A stretch of DNA of 64,000 nucleotides from Bin80 sp965208025 (GCA_965208025.1 OZ242302.1:2728001-2792000), one strand, 5' to 3'; shown: positions 10,207 through 19,308, counted from the stretch's first letter. Numbers and translations are program-made. Notes: generated from the sequence alone by a model not told the origin.

Positions 10207-10876
10207 GTACTACTCAAAGGCAGCAATATCTACCCACATAGCTCTTTTGCACACAGTAATTAGACGGTATGCCAAGATCGTGGAGATCAATCCCGAACTG
10301 TAGCATGAGAGACTTGACCAGGAGGTCAAGACAGTAGAAGACAGCGGCCTCCTTGAATGCATGAGGCAGGTGAGAAATGCCGTGTTCCACATCCGTCCAA
10401 ACACAAACTCCACAAAACTTGTCGGCAACGTCATTAGATGTACACTTGATAATAGGCTTGCGTTAGCCAAGCTTGAGCGCCTTCTCTATGATGCGACTGA
10501 ACAAATATTCCTCAGCCCAGAAGCTCTCTTTCAGGAAAAGGAAGAAGTCCTGATGCAGGACTATCAGGATGCTCTCGCATACTACGATAAACACTTTTCC
10601 AAGCCCTCATAGCGCGGCCGGACGCTCCCCAGACTTTTTCGGTGGAACACCAGATGACCTCATTGTGACCGTTCCGGGCGCATGTGTATGCCCATAACTG
10701 GATACACGTTCGCGAACAGTCCATTTGCCCCCACTGAGCAGCCTGATCGACCAAAGACTGGAGGCTTAATCCAGCACCTTCTGCATAGTTCACATGCTGT
10801 GCGTTAACGTAACACCTTAGAGTCCCCAAAGTGGGCCAATAGAGGGGCACTACTCGGAATATCTCCCCTTATACCC

Positions 10877-11785
10877 CTATTTCACGTTCTCGCTGAGGCT
10901 ATGCTCAGCTTCCACTTCCTGTTCTACTGCGGCACGACTTATTTTCAACGGATGCTTGACACGCGGTATTTTTAGTCCATCCGAAAAATACAATATTTCC
11001 TTCCCCAACTCCTTTCGCTGGGCAGTGTAATTTATATCATAAGCTACTGAGCGAAATGGACGATATAATTCTAGAATAGGAGTTACATAATCATATGACA
11101 CAATCCACTTATACTTGTATTCTTCCATACACTTTGCAAGAAGATGGTGGTCATCCTCTTGATATCCATTTGTATACAGCAACACCTTACCCTTAACCCA
11201 ATACGGTGGATCAAGATAGATCAGAGACTTCTGTCCTACAATCCTATCTGTCTTCTTGATAAATTCTATTGCATCAAGATTGTGAACATGTATTCGTGAT
11301 CCACGCTTCCCTATTTCGCTAATCCTCTTTACTAAATTAGCCTTGTTGAAGCGAGTATCCATCCTCCACGGTCCATTCTGCATCTTCCCCCCAATTACTC
11401 CCCCTGAAATAATTCCAGACCTATTTGTTCGATTCAAATAAAACGTTGCCAACGCCAAATCTATGGGATCGGCATCATTTGCGACCAAGACTGCTCTTTG
11501 CCGTTCCCATTCCTCAATACAAACTTCAATTTCCATTATCCTCTTGCACAAAGCGTCGTTGTCATTTACAACACTATCCCAAAAAGCATATACGCCACGA
11601 TCGAATTCATTAATATGCACTGCCTTTACAAATTCACTAAACAGCAATTCCAGAGCGACAGCCGCACCACCTGCATAGATTTCTGCATAGTCTCCCCCAA
11701 TCAATCCGTTCTGTAGTAGAATCAACTTCACGTAATTGGCAAGCCGCCGTTTGCCGCCTGGGTAGCGTAATGGAGAATAATACAC
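10877..11785 (-). CDS. D12-class DNA adenine N6-methyltransferase
   Basis: With GTG 11785 as start the protein has 302 residues. It shows LRYPGGK at residues 6-12, the SAM-binding region EIYAGGAAVALELL at 35-48, FYLNRTNRSG near 115-124 and the catalytic DPPY at 192-195, all typical of Dam/M.DpnII-type enzymes that methylate adenine. The frame remains open upstream to 11962, but that part overlaps the parB-like gene and does not look conserved. It follows the ParB-like gene on the same strand after a gap of about 67 nt, so the pair is likely one operon. No cognate restriction gene is adjacent; the enzyme could be part of a ParB-linked defence module or an orphan. Confidence 0.85.
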   Translation of the reverse strand: MYYSPLRYPGGKRRLANYVKLILLQNGLIGGDYAEIYAGGAAVALELLFSEFVKAVHINEFDRGVYAFWDSVVNDNDALCKRIMEIEVCIEEWERQRAVLVANDADPIDLALATFYLNRTNRSGIISGGVIGGKMQNGPWRMDTRFNKANLVKRISEIGKRGSRIHVHNLDAIEFIKKTDRIVGQKSLIYLDPPYWVKGKVLLYTNGYQEDDHHLLAKCMEEYKYKWIVSYDYVTPILELYRPFRSVAYDINYTAQRKELGKEILYFSDGLKIPRVKHPLKISRAAVEQEVEAEHSLSENVK

Positions 11786-11852
11786 CTGCGCGTTTCCGTC
11801 TTTGATACAAATTAATATTGCTGGATATGACGTACGATTCTTTTGATTAACA

Positions 11853-13316
11853 CTATGTGGACGGGGGAACCTCTTCCCATATTTTTTTGAAGAATGGTTC
11901 AAACGAATTCCACATAGCAGACAAATCTGCCCCGCTAGGTGAATGAAACCGATGATGAACAAAACTATGAAATGTACGCACAGAGTTCAAGTCAGTGTCT
12001 GTGCTAGTTGCACGACGCACTGGTAGAAGTTCTTTTTCCGTCATAATATCATTGACTGCTAGGAAAGTCGAAACGGCTTCAATCTTCTTCTTTAAGGGAC
12101 TGTTGCCAGTCCCTTCGGCTATCTGACAACTCACAATATAATTGTCAACACTCAGTTCAAGAAATGTTCGAAAGAGAACCGCTATTGCGTTTGGAGTTTT
12201 ATTCAACCGTAGCTTCTTCAATTCAACCATTATATCATTGATACGACCCTCCGGTATTTTGAATGCAGTACTTTTGGGGATGAGATTGGTTCTGGTACTA
12301 CTGTGCCTAGCAGGTCGCATGCTCTCGTGAGTCCGGTCTTGGCTTGCATCTTCACTTGCCTCTTCAACAGAATTTCCGCCTTCAAGGTCATATGTACCGC
12401 GCCCTCTTCCAGATTCGCCCCTAATAATATCAGCCAGAGGCAAAGCTTCGCTTAGCTTCGTACTTGGATTCGGTCGATCGCTGTCTGGCAAATTGTGGAT
12501 ATATTTGAGACGCTGTTCTTTTGAATGGACATGTTTCGTTTGGAGTTTCTTGTTACCAATAGAATTTACTACTGCACTTAACCCCTTAGCCAGTTCGGAC
12601 GCAGGATACCAACCAAAGACTTCATTATCCCTTTTTTCAATACCAAGTAACAGGCGTACTTCAGGACTCGAGAGGAGGCGTTCAAGGATTGACAATGGGA
12701 AGGCTCCGCTTTTGTATCCCTCTGATGTAGTGACATCCATAGCTCTCAAGTGATAAACGAATTCCAACGCCTTTATTATGGTTGGATTGGTTCTTGCACT
12801 GGACCTAGACGCGTTGTATCTATGTCGTTGCTGAGCGCTCCAGCGAACTTGACCTGCTCCTTTGCTTTCACCATCGTGTGCTAACCGAATCCATGTATCT
12901 GCAGACCTCCTCGTCTCAAAAACAATACAGGCCACTTTCGATATTGGAGAAGTAATATAGGTCTGGTGCAATGCTTCAAGCTCTGAGTATGCAGAATCAG
13001 AAAAAATATTTTGAAGGGTGGCTGGAGTTCCCAGCGCTTTTATAGCAGTAAGTCGCCTGTTACCGTCTAAAACGGTGTACCGGTCACTATTTCTCCGTAT
13101 CACAATAAAGCTATCCGCTGGATTTAGGCCGTGTTGGTGGATGTGCCTGAGAAGAGTAAGAAATTTCTCTTTACTTTGTGCATTGGTCATTTCACGTAAT
13201 GCTTCAGTCTGGTTGGAGACCGAGAGTCCGAGCCGAGGATTATAGAGGTCTAAATCCAGAAATGTTACGTCAATTACTTCCCGGGGTGGAGGTTCAGGAG
13301 ATTTGGTCATAGACAT
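11853..13316 (-). CDS. ParB/Srx-fold protein with long C-terminal domain
   Basis: The 487-residue protein opens with a ParB-like fold: a DLYNPRLG segment at about 23-30 and DGNRRLTAIKA at 84-94, the arginine-containing nucleotide-binding box of ParB/sulfiredoxin proteins. A low-complexity linker (about 275-345) leads to a helical C-terminal domain with RTFLELSVDNYI and RTFHSFVHH, reminiscent of HEPN-like C-termini, though this is weak. It precedes the D12 methyltransferase on the same strand. ParB-fold proteins in defence loci can be CTP-dependent clamps or nucleases. It is unlikely to be the chromosomal partition ParB, because no ParA or parS is seen and the domain order differs. Confidence 0.75.
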   Translation of the reverse strand: MSMTKSPEPPPREVIDVTFLDLDLYNPRLGLSVSNQTEALREMTNAQSKEKFLTLLRHIHQHGLNPADSFIVIRRNSDRYTVLDGNRRLTAIKALGTPATLQNIFSDSAYSELEALHQTYITSPISKVACIVFETRRSADTWIRLAHDGESKGAGQVRWSAQQRHRYNASRSSARTNPTIIKALEFVYHLRAMDVTTSEGYKSGAFPLSILERLLSSPEVRLLLGIEKRDNEVFGWYPASELAKGLSAVVNSIGNKKLQTKHVHSKEQRLKYIHNLPDSDRPNPSTKLSEALPLADIIRGESGRGRGTYDLEGGNSVEEASEDASQDRTHESMRPARHSSTRTNLIPKSTAFKIPEGRINDIMVELKKLRLNKTPNAIAVLFRTFLELSVDNYIVSCQIAEGTGNSPLKKKIEAVSTFLAVNDIMTEKELLPVRRATSTDTDLNSVRTFHSFVHHRFHSPSGADLSAMWNSFEPFFKKIWEEVPPST

Positions 13317-13479
13317 TCAGACTAGAATTGCTGATGGTATTGGGAAGTCCAATTGAATTCGCTGGTATCTCACCACCGTGGTACGAGTCCGGAGTCGAAT
13401 CAGAGTATGCATCTGGGTAGTTTTCGTGTCAAAATAACTAAAGTACTCAGAAGATAAGATATCACATTTGTTATCTCAC

Positions 13480-14317
13480 GAGCCTCTTTCAAAATTCTTC
13501 AATTGGATGATTTTTGGGGAGATTTGTCTAATTCACCAATCTGGGCACTGAGAATGTTAGGGGGGCTGATCTGCTCTGGGAGGTATCGTTTTTTGGTCAC
13601 AAACGAAAAGACGAGAATCTCCGAATTTTGTATGTTTGGAGTACTGAAAATCTAACAAACTCCGTGGGATCCCATGTCCTTTCCCAAAAAGATACGCTAT
13701 TTTTGTATTTTCTGCCAACAGATTTGTTTCCATGTGTGGAGCAGAACTATGGAGTGTTACTCAAACGATTCAGGAAGTTGTTGTTATTGTTTGAGTTGGT
13801 GTGTGAGTGGGAATATCTGCCTCGCTCCCGGCTTCGTTCGGTGGGACGCTCGCTAGCCCACCGGGTTTGCCTTGCGCGATCGTTTTTGACCAAGATGGCG
13901 TTAAATATTCCGATGACATCCGGGTTGCGGGAGCGCCTTCTATCGGATGTCCTGCTTCGGTCCCTATGTGGTTGGTCCCGGCCGTGTGATGTGCCGAGTG
14001 CGCCCACGTTTGATGTTCAGCGTGGTGGTACTCACGGTGGACCAAATTCTGCGGATGGTCCAGTAAACCGGTCATCCAACCCCTGCATACAGAATTTGGG
14101 TGCTCCGAACCACAGAAGCCGTGGGATGGGTGTGTGAAATCTACACGGATCGTGAACGAAATTCACCAAACAAGACCTCCGGGTAGGCAAAGCACCGGTC
14201 GACTCGACAAAACGGTGAACCCATACCAATGATTCGCGTAATCCGACGAAACTGAACCAGTTTAAACCCTAAATCAGCGGGGCAACAGAGGAGAATAAAG
14301 AATTTTGAAAGAGGCTC
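13480..14317 (+). mobile_element. 838-bp internal-deletion derivative of the IS5-like element
   Basis: It starts with GAGCCTCTTTCAAAATTC and ends with GAATTTTGAAAGAGGCTC, the terminal repeats of the 1584-bp IS5-like copies. The transposase N-terminal part (from about 13674, already degraded) jumps from the CGCCCACGTTT region straight to the C-terminal TTGATGTTCAG region, with a shared TTT at the join. About 746 bp of the middle is gone, leaving a MITE-like, non-autonomous element. No matching target duplication is seen at its flanks, so it is old or was rearranged. Confidence 0.85.
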
Positions 14318-14322
14318 TATTA

Positions 14323-14706
14323 CTAAAAGAATTTGCCCATTATAAATCCTACTAACCAAGCAACGAGTGGACCAATAATTATTTTGACAATATCCCAAAT
14401 TTTGTCACCTAACCATGGAAATCTTTTGATCTTAACACGCTTGAAATAGTCGAGTTTATGCATCTTCTGAATCAATTCAGGAGTGATTTCTTTCTCAAAG
14501 GCATTATATTCGACTACAGCATATGTCACATCATCTTGATGGAGAGTCTTTGAGTAGTCAAATAATTCCGACTTCTTATCACCGTATTCTTTTATATCAG
14601 CGCGACTGCAAGCCTCTTTAGAATTATCAGCATGACCTTGCCAGATTGTTTTTGATTTGGGGCCAGTCATATCTAGGACTAGATAGTACGGAGGAGATTT
14701 ATCCAT
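14323..14706 (-). CDS. Hypothetical protein with C-terminal membrane segment
   Basis: The 127-residue protein is not recognised. The first 100 residues are polar and mixed; residues about 107-125 (IVKIIIGPLVAWLVGFIMG) form one clear transmembrane helix near the C-terminus. It begins 4 nt after the methyltransferase-HNH gene ends and shares its strand, so the two form an operon. Its stop lies 5 nt from the end of the IS deletion derivative, so the C-terminus is probably natural but just escaped the insertion. A membrane-anchored partner of the methylase-nuclease is one reading. Confidence 0.6.
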   Translation of the reverse strand: MDKSPPYYLVLDMTGPKSKTIWQGHADNSKEACSRADIKEYGDKKSELFDYSKTLHQDDVTYAVVEYNAFEKEITPELIQKMHKLDYFKRVKIKRFPWLGDKIWDIVKIIIGPLVAWLVGFIMGKFF

Positions 14707-14709
14707 GAT

Positions 14710-16002
14710 TTACTTTTTTGCTAAATACCCACGCTTCTTATTCTCTTGTCGTAATCCTGATAACGTGTACACGTTACTCTTCAACATATTACACGGACCA
14801 CAGAGCAGAATACGATTCATAATGTGATTGATCCCGCCGTCAGAGCGGGGGACGTTATGATCCAGTTGTAAATAATGTGGATCATCAAACGTACGATAAC
14901 ATCCTTGGCACTGCGGGCCGTATTGTTCCAGCAGATACTCGTACATCTGGGCTCTTGACCACTTCGGGCCATCAGGCTCTTTTACTCGTTCCTTAATACG
15001 TAGGAACGGAGCTGCGGATTGCTTATCGTCTGTACGCTCTGGAAGAATTTTCGTAAACGTTACATCTTTCGGATCAATCATTAACTGATCCCCAATTTGG
15101 AGGCTGCCGTCTGCGATCATACCCTCTTTCTTCATTCGATCCAGAAGTACATCCTCCGCTTTGTCCCATAAGTCAATCCCAACCCATTGCCGTTCTAATC
15201 TTTCAGCGACTACGCAGGTCGTAGCACATCCACAGAACGGATCAAAAACTACACCGCCTTTGTTGCTGGAGGCTTTAATGATCCGTTCATAGAGCTTCAA
15301 AGGTTTCTGAGTAGGATAACCCGTCTTCTCCGTTGAAAAACTTTTGATCATAATTGAGTCCAATACATCACCCGAATGACAATTCCAAGTATCCTCTAGT
15401 GGAATTCCTTTTCCAGTCGGTCGCTTACCATCACGGCGAACATAATCTACAGGATAGGGGATATATTCTTTATTGAATCGCTTCGCTGCTTGATCGCCCA
15501 TAACGTAATAGAGAATTACATCATGGTTGCGTATCCAACCTCTTTTTTGAGTCTTGAATCCCGAGACCCAACCTATTCGCCAAATTATCTCATTTCTAAA
15601 ATTTCGCCAACCGAATATCGCGTCCATCGCTGCTTTCAGATAGTGCGAAGCAGTGGGATCACAATGCAGATAGATACTTCCTGTAGGCTTGAGTATTCTC
15701 CACATCTCTAACAACCTCACGGACATAAAGCATAGATATGCCCCCATGCCGTCCGAATGAGCGTACCTGGCGGACTCTATCGCCTCCATTAGTTTGGGAT
15801 AATCGTCCTGTAACTGATCTACCCAGTCTTGATGTACGTCTTGCTCCCAACTCCACCGGTCTTGAAACTTAGCTCCTGCTGATAGAGATTCTGGCGTAGC
15901 ATGAAAATCTCTCCCTTTATTGAATGGTGGATCAGTTGCGATAAGATCAACCGATTCACTATTCATCCCCCGCATAAAGGTAAGGTTATCTCCGTGAAAC
16001 AA
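14710..16002 (-). CDS. DNA methyltransferase (N4/N6) fused to HNH nuclease domain
   Basis: As an open frame from TTG 16002 it has 430 residues. DPPF (24-27) is the catalytic motif IV, PTQKP (230-234) and FDPFCGCATT (253-262) are the C-terminal SAM-binding motifs, giving the permuted beta-class order. Residues 365-410 form an HNH domain: CQGC, LDHNVPRSDGG and CGPCNMLKS. The usual start of this group is a little further upstream (NWKNRTLFHGDN). That segment is present, but the nearest good ATG, at 16060, is one base out of frame because of a run of nine G (coding strand). With eight or eleven G the ATG would join the enzyme. The gene may be phase-variable, frameshifted or started at TTG. Operon partner: the small membrane protein downstream. 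Confidence 0.8.
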   Translation of the reverse strand: MFHGDNLTFMRGMNSESVDLIATDPPFNKGRDFHATPESLSAGAKFQDRWSWEQDVHQDWVDQLQDDYPKLMEAIESARYAHSDGMGAYLCFMSVRLLEMWRILKPTGSIYLHCDPTASHYLKAAMDAIFGWRNFRNEIIWRIGWVSGFKTQKRGWIRNHDVILYYVMGDQAAKRFNKEYIPYPVDYVRRDGKRPTGKGIPLEDTWNCHSGDVLDSIMIKSFSTEKTGYPTQKPLKLYERIIKASSNKGGVVFDPFCGCATTCVVAERLERQWVGIDLWDKAEDVLLDRMKKEGMIADGSLQIGDQLMIDPKDVTFTKILPERTDDKQSAAPFLRIKERVKEPDGPKWSRAQMYEYLLEQYGPQCQGCYRTFDDPHYLQLDHNVPRSDGGINHIMNRILLCGPCNMLKSNVYTLSGLRQENKKRGYLAKK

Positions 16003-16022
16003 CGTCCTGTTCTTCCAATTTG

Positions 16023-16031
16023 CCCCCCCCC
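16023..16031 (-). repeat. Homopolymer tract (9 C on +, 9 G on coding strand)
   Basis: The tract lies between ATG 16060 and the body of the methyltransferase-HNH gene. In its present length the ATG frame ends at a TAA 21 codons on, overlapping the GDN codons. Loss of one G or gain of two would restore one continuous frame reading MDTYDNHINS...NWKNRTLFHGDN. This is the classic layout of a slipped-strand switch, though a sequencing error has the same look. Confidence 0.6.
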
Positions 16032-16194
16032 GAATTTATATGATTATCGTATGTGTCCATCTATGCAAACTGACCGTGTTGTATAACACTATTTTTGGAA
16101 GCATAAAAATAAACGATATCCTATGGCCGATTCGACTTGAAAATCCATTCTATATCTTCACCAATATCCTCACACATTAAATTTAGTATCCTAT

Positions 16195-17778
16195 GAGCCT
16201 CTTTCAAAATTCCTCAATTGGATGATTTTTTGAGAGATTTTGCTGATTGATGGATCTGGGTACTAAAGAATGTTAGGGGCTGATCTGCCCTGGGAGGTAT
16301 CGTTTTTTGGGGTCACAAACGAAGGGGCAGGGATCTCCGAATTTTGTATTTTTAGGAGTATTGCAAATCCAACAAACCCCGGAGAATCCCATGTCCCTTA
16401 CCAAGAAGATACGCGGTTTTTATATTTCCTGCCAACAGGAGTTGTTTCCATGTGTGGAGCAGAACTATGGAGCGTTGCCCAAACGATTGAGGAAGTTGTT
16501 GTTGTTATTTGAGTTGGTCTGTGTGGAGGATCATCTGCCTCGTCCCCGGCTTCGTTCGGTGGGACGCCCGCGTGCGCACCGGGTCTGTCTTGCGCAGTCG
16601 TTTTTGGCCAAGATGGCGTTAAATATTCCGACAACCTCCGGATTGCGGGAGCGGCTTCTATCGGATGTTTTGCTTCGGTCCCTCTGTGGTTGGTCCCGCT
16701 CGTGTGATGTGCCGAGTGCGCCCACGTTTTCTCGTGCGTTTCAGGAGTTTGCGTTGGCGAAGTTACCGACTCGGATCCATGAAGCCTTGATCAAACAGGG
16801 GTACGCGGGGGAGTTCGTGGGGCATATTTCACGGGATTCAACGGCGATTGAAGCGCGGGAGCGTCCGGTTCCGAAGGCTGACATGTCCACCCCCGTGAAG
16901 CCACGCAAGCGGGGGCGTCCGAAGAAGGGGGAGGAGCGTCCCAAGGTGCCTCGTCGCTTGGAGCAGCGGTTGAAGATGGAGTTAGGCGAGATGTTGGACG
17001 CATTACCGAAGGATTGTACGGTGGGCTGCAAGCGGAACGCGAAGGGGCATACGCAACGATGGACGGGCTATAAGCTACACATGGATACGGCGGACGGAGG
17101 GGTTCCGATCAGCTGTTTGGTGACCTCTGCCTCGTTGCATGATAGTCAGGCCGCGCTTCCCTTGGCGCACTTGACGCAGCAGCGGGTGGACAACTGTTAC
17201 GATCTCATGGACAGCGCCTATGACGCGAAGGAGATTGTCGCACATCGGAGCGCCTCGGGGCGTGTACCGATCATTGATCCGAATCCGCGCAACAAAAAAG
17301 CGGCGGATCGTCGCGAGCAAAAGGCACAACGTACGGCCGGATTCATTCCTGCGGAGCGGGTTCGCTACCGGGAGCGTTCCACCGTGGAGCAGGCCTTTGG
17401 GCGGCTCAAAGATGAGTTCGGTGGACGCAATATCCGAGTCCGTGGGCACGAGAAAGTCCTTTGTCATTTGATGTTCAGTGTGGTGGTACTCACGGTGGAC
17501 CAAATGCTGCGGATGGTGCAGTAAACCGGCCATCCAACCCCTGCATAACAGAATTTGGGCGCTCTGAACCACAGATGCCGTGGGAGGGGGGTGTGAAATC
17601 TACACGGATCGTGGACGAAATTCACCAAACAGAGACCTCCGTGCAGGCAAAACACTGGTTGAATCCACAAAACACCGAACCCCCGCCGATGATTCGCGTA
17701 GTCCGACCAGATTGAACCAGTTTAAGCCGCAATTCAGCCGGGACAACAGGAGAAAATAAAGAGTTTTGAAAGAGGCTC
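16195..17778 (+). mobile_element. IS5-like element copy A (1584 bp)
   Basis: Terminal inverted repeats begin GAGCCTCTTTCAAAA and are flanked by a CTAT duplication (16191-16194 and 17779-17782). The length equals copy B exactly and equals copy C once the nested insertion is removed. One transposase gene is carried in the plus direction. Confidence 0.9.
16391..17524 (+). CDS. IS5-like DDE transposase (copy A)
   Basis: The 377-residue protein starts MSLTKKIRGFY at ATG 16391, 6 nt after GGAGA. Longer frames upstream only read through the terminal repeat. DDE candidates are ISRDSTAIEARE, DLMDSAYDAKE and the Glu of VEQAFGRLKDEFGG; GYKLHMDTADGG is also typical of the IS4/IS5 superfamily. A basic linker KPRKRGRPKKGEE lies between the first Asp and the core. 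Copies B and C differ at only a few residues. The frame is intact. Confidence 0.9.
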   Translation: MSLTKKIRGFYISCQQELFPCVEQNYGALPKRLRKLLLLFELVCVEDHLPRPRLRSVGRPRAHRVCLAQSFLAKMALNIPTTSGLRERLLSDVLLRSLCGWSRSCDVPSAPTFSRAFQEFALAKLPTRIHEALIKQGYAGEFVGHISRDSTAIEARERPVPKADMSTPVKPRKRGRPKKGEERPKVPRRLEQRLKMELGEMLDALPKDCTVGCKRNAKGHTQRWTGYKLHMDTADGGVPISCLVTSASLHDSQAALPLAHLTQQRVDNCYDLMDSAYDAKEIVAHRSASGRVPIIDPNPRNKKAADRREQKAQRTAGFIPAERVRYRERSTVEQAFGRLKDEFGGRNIRVRGHEKVLCHLMFSVVVLTVDQMLRMVQ

Positions 17779-18091
17779 CTATTTATCGATCCTGTATTAA
17801 CGGTATAACCGTCTGACGAAAGAAAGCCATAAATAGCCTCTCTTAGCTTCTCGGAGGAAAATCGAACCATAGCTTCGTTCATCAAATGACATAGCTTCGT
17901 TAAAGAATCTGTCTCATTTGCGTAATAAGGATTCACACAACGTGCAACTTGGATTAAGCTATCTCTTTTTTGGTCATCTATGAGCTGTTTACGAGAAAAC
18001 CAATTTGTCAAATAAGCACCAAGACAAATACCTAAAAGACCTGTGAAAGAACCCCAAACAACCCCAGGGATATAACTAAAAGCTTCCATCT

Positions 18092-18304
18092 TCAGTCCTT
18101 GACGACACTTCTTGCGACATAATAGACAGATTTACCCCCTTCGGTACGAATCTCAAAATCATAATAATCACTTGGACCGATCGACTCAATAGAATAACGG
18201 TTACCTAACTGGTTTCTGAAATACTTTATCTCAACATCGACCAACGTAAGTTCATCAAAAGTTTCTAACTCCTTACCATCAGAATCTAAGACTTGGAATT
18301 GCAT
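18092..18304 (-). CDS. Small hypothetical protein (70 aa)
   Basis: It encodes MQFQVLDSDGKELETFDELT and ends RSVVKD. No family is recognised; the sequence has a beta-rich look and no membrane segment. The stop codon lies 2 nt before the start of the membrane-protein gene broken by IS copy A, so the two formed an operon. A two-gene toxin-antitoxin or accessory module is conceivable, but nothing in the sequence proves it. Confidence 0.5.
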   Translation of the reverse strand: MQFQVLDSDGKELETFDELTLVDVEIKYFRNQLGNRYSIESIGPSDYYDFEIRTEGGKSVYYVARSVVKD

Positions 18305-18369
18305 TTGTATGCTACCCCAAGGTATTACGATTATCTATATAATATACGAAAAGTATTTATTTATCCCCC

Positions 18370-19308
18370 TCACCCCACTAACTCCCTATACAGCACTTTA
18401 CGACCGACCATACCCGCAACGATGTGCTGCATTTGGGTTTCCGTATCGTAGTCTTGAAGGTTGTGTTTCCCGGCGAATTGTGCGACGTAGCGGTTCAGGT
18501 GCTTCTTGCTGATATGATGATATACTCCATGATATGCCCGCTTTAGAACCGCCCAAAAGGGCTCTATACCGTTTACATGTGCCTGTCCGTTGACGTACTC
18601 GGAAATGCTGTGCTTGACCGTCTCATGGGGACGATTAGAGTTCTTGTATGCCGTCGCTGAATCCGTGTAGAGGTATGCGCCTTCAACAGCATTCTCATCT
18701 ACGAAGCCTCCCAGTGTAGCTTTGTCTGTGCGCCCAATCACCTGCGCTTTGATCTGTCCAGTAGCGCGGTCTTTCATTCCGACTACAGCCGTCTTGCCTG
18801 CGGGCCCGCGCCCAAGATTCGCTTTCTTGCTGTTATGCTCATTCTTCTCCAATCCACCGAAGTATGCTTCATCCACTTCGACGGGTCCCTCAAATGCTCC
18901 CATATTCGGGATCAAGCCTTCACGGATACGCTGTAACATGAACCATGCCGTTGTTTGCGTGATTCCTAAATCCCGATGTAGCTTCATACTGGAGATATCT
19001 TTGAGGCTGGTGATCTCTAGATAGATTGCCCATACCCAAGTTTTCAAAGGTAAGTTGGATGCCTGTATAGCTGTTCCTGTTTTCACGCTAAAGTACTTCT
19101 TACAATCCCTGCAACGGAAAGGCATTTCCTTGTGCTTGCAACGGTAGACATTTTCGCTCCCGCATCGAAGGCAGAATAGTTCGTCGTCCGGCCAGTGAAT
19201 ACCCTCAAACCATTTACGAGCGGATTCCTCATCGGGAAACATATCTGTAAGCTGTAACAGAGTAATCCCGTTTCTGTAGGAACGTCCTGGGCTTGCCATA
19301 ATATACAC
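18370..19308 (-). CDS. IS1595-family transposase
   Basis: The 312-residue protein begins with the IS1595 zinc ribbon: CLRCGSENVYRC and FRCRDCKKYF at about residues 47-78. The ISXO2-like DDE domain follows, with PVEVDEAYFGG, YTDSATAY, and NGIEPFWAVLKRAYHGVYHH carrying the last acidic residue. The length and domains are complete, so it may be functional. I could not find convincing terminal inverted repeats or a target duplication, so the element ends are undefined. Confidence 0.9.
   Translation of the reverse strand: MYIMASPGRSYRNGITLLQLTDMFPDEESARKWFEGIHWPDDELFCLRCGSENVYRCKHKEMPFRCRDCKKYFSVKTGTAIQASNLPLKTWVWAIYLEITSLKDISSMKLHRDLGITQTTAWFMLQRIREGLIPNMGAFEGPVEVDEAYFGGLEKNEHNSKKANLGRGPAGKTAVVGMKDRATGQIKAQVIGRTDKATLGGFVDENAVEGAYLYTDSATAYKNSNRPHETVKHSISEYVNGQAHVNGIEPFWAVLKRAYHGVYHHISKKHLNRYVAQFAGKHNLQDYDTETQMQHIVAGMVGRKVLYRELVG

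Larger units (their letters stand above)
8039..10612 (+). pseudogene. HEPN-like protein gene, split by IS1634-type element and carrying a stop
   Basis: Removing the IS and one copy of its 79-bp duplication joins 8039-8121 to 10207-10612 in one frame of exactly 163 codons. It begins MNTKEAIKQELKRAS and ends HFSKPS. A TAG at 10301-10303 breaks this frame after VEINPEL. The C-terminal half contains RNAVFH, which fits the R-x4-6-H motif of HEPN RNases, in a helical context. HEPN proteins are common toxins and abortive-infection effectors, which fits the surrounding defence genes. The gene is therefore dead twice over, by insertion and by nonsense change. The HEPN assignment rests on one motif. 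Confidence 0.6.
16121..18089 (-). pseudogene. Small membrane-protein gene split by IS5-like copy A
   Basis: The 5' part (18089-17779) encodes MEAFSYIPGVVWGSFTGLLG with an N-terminal transmembrane helix (about residues 8-28). The frame then runs into the IS. Removing the IS (16195-17778) and one CTAT duplication joins it to 16190-16121, adding RILNLMCEDIGEDIEWIF and a TAG stop. The restored gene is exactly 127 codons with no break, so the insertion is recent. The family is not recognised. The 70-residue gene just upstream is 2 nt away and was its operon partner. Confidence 0.75.

Noticed and set aside
10512..10850. Minus-strand 112-codon frame that looks a little like a transposase piece
   Set aside because: It overlaps the HEPN-like pseudogene and has no clear motif of IS1 or any other family.
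13628..14137. 169-codon frame
   Set aside because: It is the degraded transposase of the deletion derivative read across the deletion junction, not a separate gene.
169..16002. Complete DISARM system including the two methyltransferases
   Set aside because: The methyltransferase genes are 6-11 kb away, separated by other genes and an IS, and no PLD protein is present; they are better treated as separate modules.
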